DNA from: Linnemannia schmuckeri
Lineage: Eukaryota > Mortierellomycota > Mortierellomycetes > Mortierellales > Mortierellaceae
DNA length: 64,000 bases
NCBI GenBank assembly: GCA_029449235.1
Contig: JANATG010000006.1
Span: 2,480,001-2,544,000, forward strand
Direction: 5' to 3'
Shown: positions 12,901 through 23,547 of the stretch, piece after piece
How positions within the stretch are numbered: position 1 is the stretch's first letter
Layout: the number at the start of each line of letters is the position of its first letter
Program-made: the position numbers and the translations under genes
Notes under the pieces: generated by a model
What the model saw: only the letters and a program-made list of their open reading frames with translations
What the model was told of the DNA's origin: nothing
Databases searched by the model: none

Positions 12901-13143
12901 AGACTGAAGTAACACTGCAGGCTGTTGCCTCTACTCGTCTCCTGAATTGAGACTTGCCAGTCGTCCCTATTTTTTTTTGCACTTTTTCCTTTTACCGACA
13001 GAGGTGTTGATCATCCTTGCTCGATTTTTTTTATCAGACGATTGATGAAATGTGGGTATATGTAACATTTTCTCTTTTTCCTGCGACTACATACTGCTAA
13101 TACTCCTCCTCGTGCTCCTCATCCCTTCCTACAAGCCTAGATC
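9923..13143. other. Intergenic between M13 copies B and C
   Basis: About 3.2 kb. It carries the leader and TATA of copy B, a pyrimidine-rich stretch ending in TCCCGGCATAGACAA near 10215-10230, and an ACACAAC-type tandem repeat near 12255-12292. Overlapping open frames at 12498-12887 (plus) and 12650-12982 (minus) have no recognisable domain. No gene is called. Confidence 0.5.
10067..10076 (-). promoter_or_regulatory. TATA-like element of M13 gene B
   Basis: Reads TATATAAAGG on the minus strand, about 150 nt upstream of the ATG. Confidence 0.5.
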
Positions 13144-16100
13144 TTACCAGACCTCACACTTTTTGGTAGGGTTCATGGGTGCACCGGCCTTACACTTGAA
13201 CGCCTTTGCGAAATCAGGCGAGTTCTGAGCAGCACCGTTGATTCTCCACTGGGTGGGTGAATGGCTGTTGTGGTTCACCAAATCAACAAGAGCCTCGGGT
13301 GTCATCTTGGTACACCACAAACGGGCGTAAGAGATGAAGAATAACTGCTCGGGTGTGTACTTGTCCAGTCCCGGCAACTTGAAGTTCTGGATCCTATGGG
13401 TTAGCAGAGAAGGAGGTGGGTGAATGAAGGGAAAGAACAAAAGTTGGTTAAATTAGTTTCTGTCTTTTTTTTTTGGTTGGAGTACCTGTGCGTACAATTT
13501 TGGTGGCAAAATAAATAAGGAAGGAGAAAGAACGTACTTGTTGCCTTTAGGGTCAGATTGGAAACGACTCTGCCAAATGCGGAAGGCCATCTTGACACCA
13601 GCGTTATCAGCAAGATTCTCGGGGAGTGTCATTTCTCCATTCAGATTAACGTTTTCGCCCTTGGGTCCCTTGACGGTGAATTTGCTGTACTGATCGATAA
13701 AGCACTTGGTCTTCTCCTCGAATGCCTTCAATGTGACGTCTGTCCACCACTAATAATATTGCGATGAAGAGTAAAGATATGCGGGCGTATGTCAGTGAGA
13801 TGAGAGTGAGTTTATGGACTGAATATCTTAGAAAAGAGGTAACTTCAACTTACGTTTGTGACACGACCGATGGCGTCGTAGTAGCGTCCATTGTTGTCGA
13901 AGGCATGCTATTGTGGTTTATATAATTGAGAGAGACAGTTAGAAGAACGCCAAACAATTGTGATATCACATGGTCTCTACATCAAGTCAAGTAGCTTGAA
14001 AATGCAGAAAAAAAAGAAAGTTTACCCCGATCTCATGGCCACCAACGGTGCCCATGCCCCCATAGTTGACATACTCGGGGTTCTCAGTGTGAAAGACGGG
14101 CGATTGCAAGATACCAGCGGGGATATAAATCGAGTTGAACGAAGGGTTATAAAACCCATTGACCGTCGTAAGCGACATCTCCATCGCATCCCGGTCCACT
14201 GGCAAAGGAAGCGCTGCAAAGGCTTTGGCAGTCATCCAGCGCATGTACCTGACCTGGTTTCCGAAATAGTCTTTGTCAGCAACAATGTAGCCCTTGTAGA
14301 AGTCATCCAATGACTTTGCAGAGACGTCATCTGGGTTCTCGGTCGAGTAGCCGATAGCTTTAACGATCCCCTGCAGTTTCTTGATGGCGCCGTCGCGAGT
14401 CTTCTCGTCAAGCCACGAGAGAGTCGGGAACGTCTTCTCGTAACTGAAAATGATATTGTCGACGATGGCTAGGGCCTCCTGGCGACTATTGTCCTTGAAG
14501 ACGGTTTTCACAAAGTAATGGCCGGTAATATGGACCAGGTTCGTATTGGTGACAGTGAGACAGGTAGCCCAGCGATCGTTCTGGGGCGCCGCATAGATGC
14601 CATTTGTGAAGTTGTCAAAGTTGACTTTGGGCTGCTTGTAGGGCTGGGCCAGGTTTCCAGAGAGACTCCGGATGAGAACCCAGGTAAAGTAGCGTTGGAG
14701 GCTCTTGGACGAGGCCACCTGGAGGAGGCCTTCGAGCCTAGTGTGGAAGATCACGGAACCGATGGTGATATGGCCTTTGTACTTAAGGCCAGGAGGGAAA
14801 GCTTCCTGGAGGAAGAAAGACCAGTCAATCGAGGGGGTCATAGCATTCAGCTGATCGACAGTGCGTATGCCTCTGTTATTTTTCGGGTCCAACTGATCCT
14901 TAAAGGTAGTCTTAATGGCCGCGAGTTGGATCTCAAAGTCGACAGCGTCCTTGGCAGCATCGGACCATTCCTTCTTGATGTCCTTGGGAGTGAGTGGCTT
15001 GGTCCGTTTGGCGACATCCTCGTCGCCCAAAACGGTCTGGAACATGGCCGCAATAGTCTCCCTGTACTCTTTGACCTGCTTTTCGTCTTTATAGAGGTTC
15101 GCGGACGCCAGACCCAAACCATCCTCAGTGATGGTTAACACGTTGGCCTCAGGATTGTTGTTGTCAACGGTGACCTTGACGTTAAGAAATCCTGGGGTAA
15201 GGAAACCATATTGTGCAATTTGGCCCAATATTTTGCTGAGGGTCTTCTTGTCCACCGGAGAATTCGAGGCAGGGAGTAATTTAATGATCTTTTGGACTTC
15301 GTCGTAAAGGGGTTTGCGACCGGCCTTGGAGATCGCCTTCTCGTCCATGCAACTGCTGAACAGGCTCTGGAGCTTCTTAATGTTGTTCTGGGCCGCGACG
15401 TCCCCTGCGGGGGCTTTGGGAGTCTTGCCCTGCGAGGGGTCGACGATTGTGCGGAGAATGCGCTATGAGGCAGAGAAGTCGAAAGCAAGGGTAGGCTTCG
15501 TGTATTAGGGCGTGTTCAGCAACAATTGAGTTGATATGTTATTTACTTGAGGAATGGTATGAATACTCACAACGTTGTTGTCGTTTAGGATATCAAAAGG
15601 TCCAATTTGTGCCCTGCCAGACGGGATATCGTTCTTCTTGAAGAATCCACCGCCTTAGATTGAAAAAGTATTGACGTACAAAATGAAAGATGAGTTAATA
15701 ATGATGTGTTTCCCTTGCCATTTTTTGTTATTACTCCACCAGATGACAAGATAAAAAATGCAGAGCGGGAAGGGGCTTACAGGCGAACTTGCTGAAGTCT
15801 TGGCAAGGATCGACAGAGGGATCCATGTCGCTAATGATCCCGTTTGCTGTGAGCTTACATTGCGCACTCTTGCAGGTAGCCTGATGAAGAGGACGGGAAA
15901 AAAAAAAAAGATGCAGAGGAAGATATAAATGAAACAAGGAAATAAGCTAAGGTCAATATGGAACATCGAAAATCTCTATATTTGCAAATATGCAAAGACG
16001 CAAACCTTTTCAGAACAGTGCGAAAAATACAAACAAACGTACCTTGTTGTCGAAAGAGGGCTTATCCCCTCGGATGCTGATAGGACCAGCCTGAACAACG

Positions 16101-16150
16101 CCCAGGGCGACACCAATCGCCATTAGGATCTGAATCTTTGGTGCAACCAT
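13144..16150 (-). CDS. Secreted M13-family zinc metallopeptidase (array copy C)
   Basis: Exons: 16150-16043, 15880-15781, 15653-15571, 15462-14026, 13907-13854, 13749-13538, 13393-13144; 747 aa. It has a signal peptide (LMAIGVALGVVQA core) and no membrane anchor. The zinc motif HEIGH (about 573-577) is intact and again split HEIG|H by a phase-0 intron. ENLAD keeps the third ligand, although the preceding Gly is Pro (LPENLAD). The substrate motif is NGFY instead of NAYY, a mild change that may alter specificity. C-terminus CEVW. Exon 3 uses donor GTGAGT after a Val codon. Probably active; its coding frame has no defect. Confidence 0.9.
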
Positions 16151-16248
16151 TACTTTATGTGCCGAAAAAATGCGTTTTGAGAAAAAAAGTGAAAAGGAAG
16201 GGGTCGTTACAAAGAGAGAGAGAGAGGGGGGGTGGGGGATAGAGTGTG

Positions 16249-16315
16249 GAGAGGGAGAAGGAGAGGGAGAAGGAGAGGGAGAAGGAGAGGGAGAAGGAGA
16301 GGGAGAAGGAGAGGG
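16249..16315. repeat. 12-nt tandem repeat GAGAGGGAGAAG
   Basis: Five perfect units plus a partial sixth, in the leader/promoter of M13 copy C, about 100-165 nt upstream of its ATG. On the gene's strand it is a pyrimidine tract. Confidence 0.9.
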
Positions 16316-16401
16316 ATGAAAGGAGGAGGGATGAAAAGAGGAGAGAGGATCGGTAGTAGTAGAGACTTAACAAACAAAAACGGAAGGGAGGGATCTTCAC
16401 T

Positions 16402-16411
16402 CCTTTATACC
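16402..16411 (-). promoter_or_regulatory. TATA-like element of M13 gene C
   Basis: Reads GGTATAAAGG on the minus strand, about 255 nt upstream of the ATG. The 12-nt repeat lies between it and the start codon, which may explain the longer spacing than in B, D and E. Confidence 0.5.
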
Positions 16412-17525
16412 AAGCAAGATCTGTTTGTACCGGCGCCTTCATGGGCTGTAGTATGTCTTGTTTTCTTTCTCTGAAATTAATGGCGCCCTTTGTGTTCGGT
16501 TCTCCCCCACTTTAGCATTCCCGGACAAAAACCTGGACGGGGATGCTTTCATGGAAATGTATTCCCAGGGTTGGTACCTGCATGAACTCTAGCAATACCT
16601 TGAATGTCCGTTCAGATGAACAATGCGATTCATGTACCGTATCTCCTCCTTTCTCTTGTGGTCAAGCACATAAAAATTTATCCATAACAAAATACCAAAA
16701 AATGCTCACCAATTTTCTGTCCCGCCAAGTCGTTTTCACCTGCCTACCGTTGAAAAATGTGAGCGTTTTCTATTTTTTTTTTTTTCTTCGTGTCAATTGG
16801 TTCAATGGCAGACAACGAGCAGAATGTTCTTTTCGGCAACCGTCACCGCTTGGGGGATGCACGCATGTATGTATACATAGATGGGCCTCTATGTTTTTCA
16901 TTTTCTTTCGCTCACATCGAGCCTACTTTCAACTCTCATTTCATCCAATGACAAATCCTATTCTGTTCACAAGAACGTCTCAACACCCTTGCGTCAGCAT
17001 CTATGTTGGATACTTTCCAAAGGAAAATAGATGGGCTGATTAGCGTAACCGCAATCGAGTGACCTTGCATGAGAGGCTCATAAGCTGCAACGACGGTGAG
17101 GGAGAGGGAGCAAGAGAAGGACGAGTCTCATGGTGACGAGGCGCAAAAGAAAGAGATATCGAATACAAGAAAGAAGGAGGGAGGAACCAGAAAAGTGAGC
17201 CTACGCGAGTTTGGACGAACGAACAAACTAGAAAAAAATTGGGAGCGAATTGGTCACAAACTAAGAAGTGTGCATAAACGCCGTCCAGTCCAGCCTACCT
17301 TCCCACGGAAATGTTCACAGCAAATTCCATGTAGCGCAAAAAGCACAAGCACTACTTCTCGGAGAAGGTACTTTTTCATTTCTTTGTGGCTCGCTTTGTG
17401 TCCTCATGCAGTCGTTTATCATTCCCAAAGAGAAACAATGCTCATGAAAAATTGTAGAAATGATATCTATTTTCTACTGAATCTATGAAAAAAGCCTCCC
17501 CCTTCCCCCTTGCTAGATCCAATAT

Positions 17526-20514
17526 CTACCAGACTTCACACTTCTTTTCTGGGTTCATAGGACTCCCAACAAGACACTTGAAGGCCACTGCGAAATCGGG
17601 CGAGTTCATGGCAACACCGTTGACGCGCCACTTGGCAGGGGAACGGGCATCGATTTCAGTTACTCGCTTAGCGATCGCCGGCATTCCTTTTATGCAAGGC
17701 ACACGGCTGTAGGAGATGAAAAACAGTTGTTCGGGCGTGTACTTTTCGAGACCGGGTAGTTGGAAGTTCTTGTACCTAGCAGAAGAGTTGTAGGGTGTGA
17801 GTGAAAGAATATAAAGGAACATGGAAACGGGAAAGCGGTTAAGCCACTATTTTTTTTTGCGCTTGTCTGTTCAAAAAACGCAAAGGAAAGGGGAAGGAAA
17901 GGAGGAGGAAGGGGGCATGACTTACTTGTCACCATTGAGGTCAGAGTCGAAATTATTCTTCCAACTCTTGAACGCAATCTTGACACCCCTGTTATCAGCA
18001 ATGTTCTCACGCAACGTTCTCCGTCCGTTCACATTGATGTCTTTGTTATCAGGCCCCTTGACTGAAAATGTCTCGTACTGCTCCACAAAGCACTGAGATT
18101 GCTTCTCAAACGCCTGTGCTGTTTCGTCTGACCACCACTAATAACAAAATTGGAAGAGAAAAAGGCAATAATGAAGAAAAGGGGATACGTGTATGAGTGG
18201 GGTTGTGGAGATGGTATGTATGTATGTATGCGTATGTACATGGGTGAAAGATGAGTGAACAAGTGGGAACATGTTTAGACTTGCGTTCGTCTGATCACCG
18301 GTGGGTTAAAAGTGCGTCCCGTGTTGTCGAAAGCAAACTATAGAAACGAAAGGAGAACGACAATTGCGGTCAGGTAAGAAAAAAAAAACATTGATTATGA
18401 TCAATACGGCTTCAAAAAAAATTACCCCAATCCCGCGGCTAACAAAGGCGCCGATCCCGCCATAATTCACATACTCCGGGTTCTCGACATGGAAAAACGG
18501 CATCTGTAGGATCCCCGCTCCTAACTTGATCGAATTCTCCGAGGCCATGTAAGATCCAAACACATCCCCAGGAGGAACGTTCATTGCCTCCCGGTCATGA
18601 GGCAGTGTGAGCTGGGCAAAGGACTTGGCGGCTGACCAGAGAGAGTACTTGAGCTGGTTGGCAAAGTAGTTGTCGGCAACGATAGTGTAGTCTTTGTAGA
18701 ACTCATTCAAAGACAGTGAAGAGGTAGCATTAGGGCTATTGGTCGAGTACCCGACCGCTTTGGCCATGGCCTTAAGCTTCTTGATGGCGCCGTTGCGCGA
18801 ATATTGATCTAGCCACTTGACAGTGGTAAGGTTGCTTTTGTAGGTGGCCATGGCGGTCTCGATGATCGTGATGATATCCTTGTGGCTCTGGTACTTTAAG
18901 GTCTTCTGCACAAAGTAGTGTGCAGCAATGTGCATTAGGTTTGTGCTGACAACACCGATGCAGGTCGACACGTGCTGGATACCCACAACTAGAGCGACAG
19001 TCGTTGCAGCCCTTTGGAAGGCGACCAAGGGTTGCGCGTAGGGGCTACTCAGGTGCTTGGCGAGGTTACGGATAAGGATCCAGGCAAAGTAATACTGAAG
19101 GCTCTTGGCTGAAGTCTTTGAAAGGAGTGCATCCAACTTGGCGAGGTAAACCGGAGACGAGACAACAAGAGGGCGGGTATCATTGAAACCTGCAGGGAAA
19201 GTCTCCTGGAGTAACAGAGACCAGTCAATCGAGGGCATCAAGGCGGACAGTTCCTTGATAGTGCGCAAGCTGAAATTTTTGACGGGATCTTTCAAGTCCT
19301 GCTCTTGACTCCTAATACCTCTAAGCTGAATTTCAAAATCGAGGACCACCCTTGCGACATCGGCCCAGTTCTGTTTGAGATCCTGAGAGGTCAATGGCTG
19401 GCTTCTAGTGGCGACATCCTCATCTCCTAAGATGATCTGAAACATGGCTGCCATGGCACCCGTGTACTGCAGTACCACCTCCGCATTCATGTAGTCGCCA
19501 GCAGACTTTAGCCCCAACCCACCCTCATTGACATTCAGGACGTTGACCGAGCGGTTCGTCTCGTGAACGCCGGCGCGTAGATCGATGAAACCGGGGAACT
19601 CGAATCCATACTTTGCAATCAGTGCCAACGTCTTGGACAGGGCGTTTTTGTTAGCTGGAGATTCCGAGGAAGGGAGGGAGTGGATAATAGTTTTGATCTG
19701 ATCGACAAGAGGTTTGCGGCCGGCCAGAAGAACTGTGTCATTGTCCATGCAGCTCGAAAAGAGGTCCTGCATCTTCTTGATGTTGTTCTGAGCGGCTACG
19801 TCATCAGGGTCAGCCTCGGGAGACCTGCCTAACTTGGGATCAACAATTGAGCGGATGATATCCTGGGATGTACATGGTTTATAGCAGATTTAAAATCATT
19901 GTTAGTGTGAATTCGAATGGAGGGCATGGTCAATGATGGAGTAAAAAAAGGGTGGATGTTGAATGCTAACCTCGTTGCTATAATGCAGTATCCACAGAGC
20001 GTTTATGTATTCTCCACCAACGGGAATCTTTTGCTTTTCCATAAACCCGCCGCCTAAACCAACACGGACGAAAGGAAAGAGAGAAGCGAAGGTAAGTGTT
20101 AAACATCTCTGTTGGCTTGATTCATGATCATCCCCGCACGACGAACGACGAGTAGAAAAAACAGAGACACTACTTACAAGTAAACTGGTTAAAGTCTTGA
20201 CAGGGATCTGCAGTAGGGTCCAAGTCATTGAGGATGCTGGATGCTGTAAGAACACACTGAGGGGTTGTGCAAATGACCTGTTGACAAGCGATTGTTTCGA
20301 AAAAGTGCGTAAGGAGAAAATGGGATGTTGAGAAGGTGCACACATTTTCAAACTGTAGATTGGATCGACTATTTTTTTTGGTATTGGAACTGGCAGTAAA
20401 TCAAAATACACGACCGCGAAGGGAGATGAGAGGTACCTTGTTGCTGGATGTATTGTTGCCAGGCTTGTCGATTAGAACAGCCTGGGCAACACCAAAAGTG
20501 ATAGCAAAAGCCAT
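17526..20514 (-). CDS. M13-family paralogue with destroyed zinc site, probable pseudoenzyme (array copy D)
   Basis: Exons: 20514-20437, 20277-20178, 20053-19971, 19862-18426, 18337-18281, 18137-17926, 17775-17526; 738 aa with no internal stop. Where the other copies read HEIGH this one reads RGIGF (about 563-567), so both zinc histidines and the catalytic Glu are gone. NAYY is replaced by GSYM and FPAGILQ by LGAGILQ. The third-ligand motif ENIAD and the C-terminal CEVW remain. The ancestral ATG position is ATA, and the first usable ATG is ten codons later (MAFAITFGVAQA), leaving a short hydrophobic leader. Exon 5 is 57 nt, not 54, and is followed by a weak donor GTCTAA. Open frames over all exons argue for retention as a non-catalytic protein. 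Early pseudogenisation is the alternative. Confidence 0.75.
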
Positions 20515-21692
20515 CAACGCCTGCAGCTTTGTTGCGAGTATAACGTTTGAACGGGAAAAAGTGGGAAGGAAGAGTCGTTAGGGTGAGGAATAGGATAGAG
20601 AGAGGTGAAGGGGATTCGTGGCGGGCATAGTTGAGTGAAAAAATATCAAAAGGGGGATTGTTTCTTATATACTCTGGGTATGGGGGCTTTCCTGCAAATG
20701 GTATTTCAAAGTGGACAATATGAAAAGAGTATCTGTTGAGATGATGCACGCCCACAATTTTATTTTTATTTTTTATTGTCCATCTCTCGAAATAAAATCC
20801 ATTTCCTTTTCTTCCATATTTTTGTGCTTCGCCCCGTCCCTCCTTTTTGGTTTCCATATTTTTCAGCAACACTCACCATCGATTCCTCCTTCCTTTGCAA
20901 GCCGTATATTCCGTTTCCCCTCCACGCCAAAGAACTTTGAGACTTCCTTTTTTCTCTTTTCCTCTACACAGAAAATAGCAGCCGAGCGGACACACATTTA
21001 GCCAATGGTATTCTTGCAGGAAGATAAGCGACTCTACTGGCTAGCTATTTTTCTTTAATTGAACATGCAAATACAAATCCTCCTTTTTAAATGAGAATCC
21101 AAATACAGTTATGCCAAAAGTGAACAGATCCATTCATCAGTTGAAATTCAGGGACCATCACTTGAACACTTTCTTTCGTTGGGTGCGAAATGATAGGAAA
21201 ACGAAAACAAGAAGTGAAATAAAGGACAAGCCTCGCCTCTTCCCTCATCTCCCTGTTCGTTCTCATTTTCTCATACTCAGATGTATCGCAACATCTTGTT
21301 AACATTCTTTTGCTGACTCTTAGCATAACTGTATAAAAAATGGATCAAAGCGCTGTTGTGGCATAGGACTTTCTACCCCCCGCACTTCGCTGTAGGCTAG
21401 CATATATACTCGCCGTTGATTTATCAATACACTATTGGTTTCCCACCTGCTCTTGTCTCCCCTAATCATTGAACCTTCGCTCACTCGCACTCACTTCTCT
21501 GGTCCAGTTAGACCTCTCTTCTCATATATACTCGACTCTTGACCTCATTTTTCATATATACTCATGTGGAAACTCAAACATACAAAAGATGCTGTGATAA
21601 CATGTCGTGTGGGCAGGGTGAAAAACTGTCAGAGGGCAGAAAGAAGGCAATAGATGGACCTAAAGTCTGTTATCTTTCTTTAAAAAGAAAAG
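20515..21692. other. Intergenic between M13 copy D and the small secreted protein gene
   Basis: Leader and TATA of copy D, then AT-rich sequence. A stretch near 21340-21362 (GGATCAAAGCGCTGTTGTGG) resembles one near 11998-12018 in the B-C gap. No gene seen. Confidence 0.5.
20663..20672 (-). promoter_or_regulatory. TATA-like element of M13 gene D
   Basis: Reads GTATATAAGA on the minus strand, about 150 nt upstream of the first ATG. Confidence 0.45.
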
Positions 21693-22091
21693 CTAATTTG
21701 GGCCGTTGGGATGAAGATCGATCATAAGGATATTTGAGCAGGCGAACGACTCCATAGAGTCTTCCTTGTTGATCCGGACGCATGGATAGAAAATCTTGTT
21801 ATGATAGTCGTAAACTTCGGAGATAGTTCCGTTATAGCCACGGGGAAAATACAAGCCTATACGGACATTTGTATCTGGGCATGGTGGACTGCTTCCGCCG
21901 AGATGTCCTTGCTCGATTTGCAATCCGCTAGTTTCCTTGCATTCCTTGTACACAGGCAGGTAGTCGTTACCTACGTATCTCAGAGTGCCGCGAGCACTGA
22001 TGGTTTCCTCTGGCAAATGTTGGACATCAAGTATATAATATGCTGCGTTGGCGCAAATAGCAAGCATACTGAGGACGATCGCACTTTTCAT
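21693..22091 (-). CDS. Small secreted four-cysteine protein of unknown function
   Basis: Single exon, 132 aa from the third of three nearby in-frame ATGs. That start is chosen because it opens directly with a classic signal peptide (MKSAIVLSMLAICANA, cleavage expected before AYY). The mature part is about 116 aa with four cysteines (KECK, PPCPD, YPCVR, FACSN), enough for two disulfide bonds, and one NxT glycosylation sequon (NGT). No transmembrane segment follows. A TATA-like element lies about 135 nt upstream. I do not recognise the family. Its position between two secreted peptidase paralogues and its similar promoter suggest a secreted product expressed alongside them. An inhibitor, effector or wall protein are all possible and none is shown. 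Confidence 0.75.
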   Translation of the reverse strand: MKSAIVLSMLAICANAAYYILDVQHLPEETISARGTLRYVGNDYLPVYKECKETSGLQIEQGHLGGSSPPCPDTNVRIGLYFPRGYNGTISEVYDYHNKIFYPCVRINKEDSMESFACSNILMIDLHPNGPN

Positions 22092-22222
22092 GGTTGCATA
22101 CATCATAATTTTGCCTATGTGTCAGAAAGTGCAAGTCACTACGAATATTCGCTTTAGTCCCTAAATGTAATCGCTAACATGGCCTTACAAAACAAGTGCA
22201 AGTTGTTCGGAGATTGCCCATG

Positions 22223-22236
22223 CCTTTTATATAAAC
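22223..22236 (-). promoter_or_regulatory. TATA-like element of the small secreted protein gene
   Basis: Reads GTTTATATAAAAGG on the minus strand, about 135 nt upstream of the chosen ATG; it shares the TATAAAAGG core with the M13 gene promoters. Confidence 0.55.
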
Positions 22237-22496
22237 TTACCTAAATGGGGTCTACGATGGGCTGTTGAAAGTTTTGTTAGAGATATCGTTCGTGTAGCGG
22301 CTTTGCAAAGATGTTGCGATGGTTCTGACAGTTGGAAAGCTATGGACTATATATACATACATGGGGCCCTATGATGGAAATTTCACATGCATGATTGACC
22401 ACTGCCAAGAGTCAACTGTTCGCTTGCAATGTTACGCAGAAGTCGACCGATAACTCGTAAAACCCAAGAAGAGTTGGGATTGAGCTCCGGTATGCA

Positions 22497-22600
22497 ATGG
22501 AGCTAGGCTGTTGGGCAAACGGTACGAAATAGAGTCGGACTGTTGGGCAGACGGTCCAATGGAGCGGGTTATTGGGTAAACGGTACGAAGCGGAGTTGGG
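22497..22600. repeat. Minisatellite, about 31-nt imperfect units
   Basis: Three units and part of a fourth, each built on a core like GTTGGGCAAACGGTACGA (starts near 22497, 22527, 22558, 22588). Units differ at several positions. Confidence 0.75.
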
Positions 22601-22656
22601 TCAAATGATGGTCTTCTGTGATAGTATCCTAGGCTAATCTTCTACTCCGCCCTCAA

Positions 22657-22744
22657 CCACGCCTCCATCACCATGTCTCTATTACCAACCACGCCTCCAC
22701 CACCATGCCTCCATTAACACCCACCCCTCCATCACCGCGCCCCC
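22657..22744. repeat. Minisatellite, 32-nt imperfect units
   Basis: Two full 32-nt units and a partial third, each starting CCACGCCTCC or CCACCCCTCC (22657, 22689, 22721). It lies directly after the 31-nt repeat but has an unrelated unit. Confidence 0.75.
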
Positions 22745-23547
22745 GGTATATTACCCCTCTCTCTCTGTATAATAAACATCATCCGTTATAACCTCTTTCT
22801 CTTGCTCCTTTACTCCTAGTGTCGCTACCTTGCCTTCTCTCTTGTTCATAGACTCGTTTTCTCTCTTTCTCTATTGCTATTGCATCTTCTGGCAGCACAT
22901 TCTTGGCGCCTTGATCCTCATCCTTTGAGGAATCGACACCAGCAATAAATGCAATATAGGGTAGGATCTCGCTCTGGATTATTTTTAGACGCCTATTGAC
23001 GACTTGTCTCTGCGTGTCGGACAGATATAAAATATTCAAACCTTCAAGTAATTAAGAAATTGGTATGAGTGAACAAAGCATTAACGACGCGATCTTGATT
23101 TCTGATGAAAGAGGAGGAAAAGAGTCGCCATCGAAGAATCAAAACGAAGCGTCGTCATGAACGTTTGGTCACCAAACCAGTAGTCGGTATCTACACCCCT
23201 GTTTCCCAATGTGCCCTTGAAACATTTTTGTGTCTCTCCTTGTTCAGTCTGCCCTTGATCATTTTTCGATCCACTTCTTCTACTGTAATAGTGTTAACAA
23301 AGCTGAAGTAAGACCAACAAAGTGTATTACCCTTTGCCGGTCATTCGAAATAATTCGTATCTGTCATACATTTTTGTCTTTTTCCGTCATCGAAAAGTGT
23401 TGATCGCCGCCCTCACTTTTTTTTTTTTTTTTTTTTACAACAATGGTATTTTTTCAGTATTTTTTTTGTTCCTGCATCAGTATTCTTTGGACACTGATCT
23501 CCTTCTCTCCCTCATCCTCCTTTCGTCTCGACCAGAAGCTCACACTT

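Larger units (their letters stand above)
16151..17525. other. Intergenic between M13 copies C and D
   Basis: Leader and promoter of copy C (GA repeat, TATA), then a CCCGGACAA-containing stretch near 16520 and AT-rich sequence. Open frames at 16543-17043 and 17096-17488 look compositionally random and are not called. Confidence 0.5.
22092..23547. other. Intergenic between the small secreted protein gene and M13 copy E
   Basis: Promoter of the small gene, then the two minisatellites, then AT-rich DNA with an 18-nt T run near 23419. An 86-residue minus-strand frame at 22779-23039 (starting TTG, rich in charged residues at its end) looks like possible coding debris but has no recognisable domain. 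Confidence 0.5.

Noticed and set aside
12498..12982. Plus-strand 129-aa and minus-strand 110-aa frames
   Set aside because: They overlap antiparallel, lack domains and have no promoter or splice support.
22779..23039. 86-residue minus-strand frame with charged tail
   Set aside because: It starts with TTG and has a stop close upstream; it may be coding debris but no partner exon or family could be identified.
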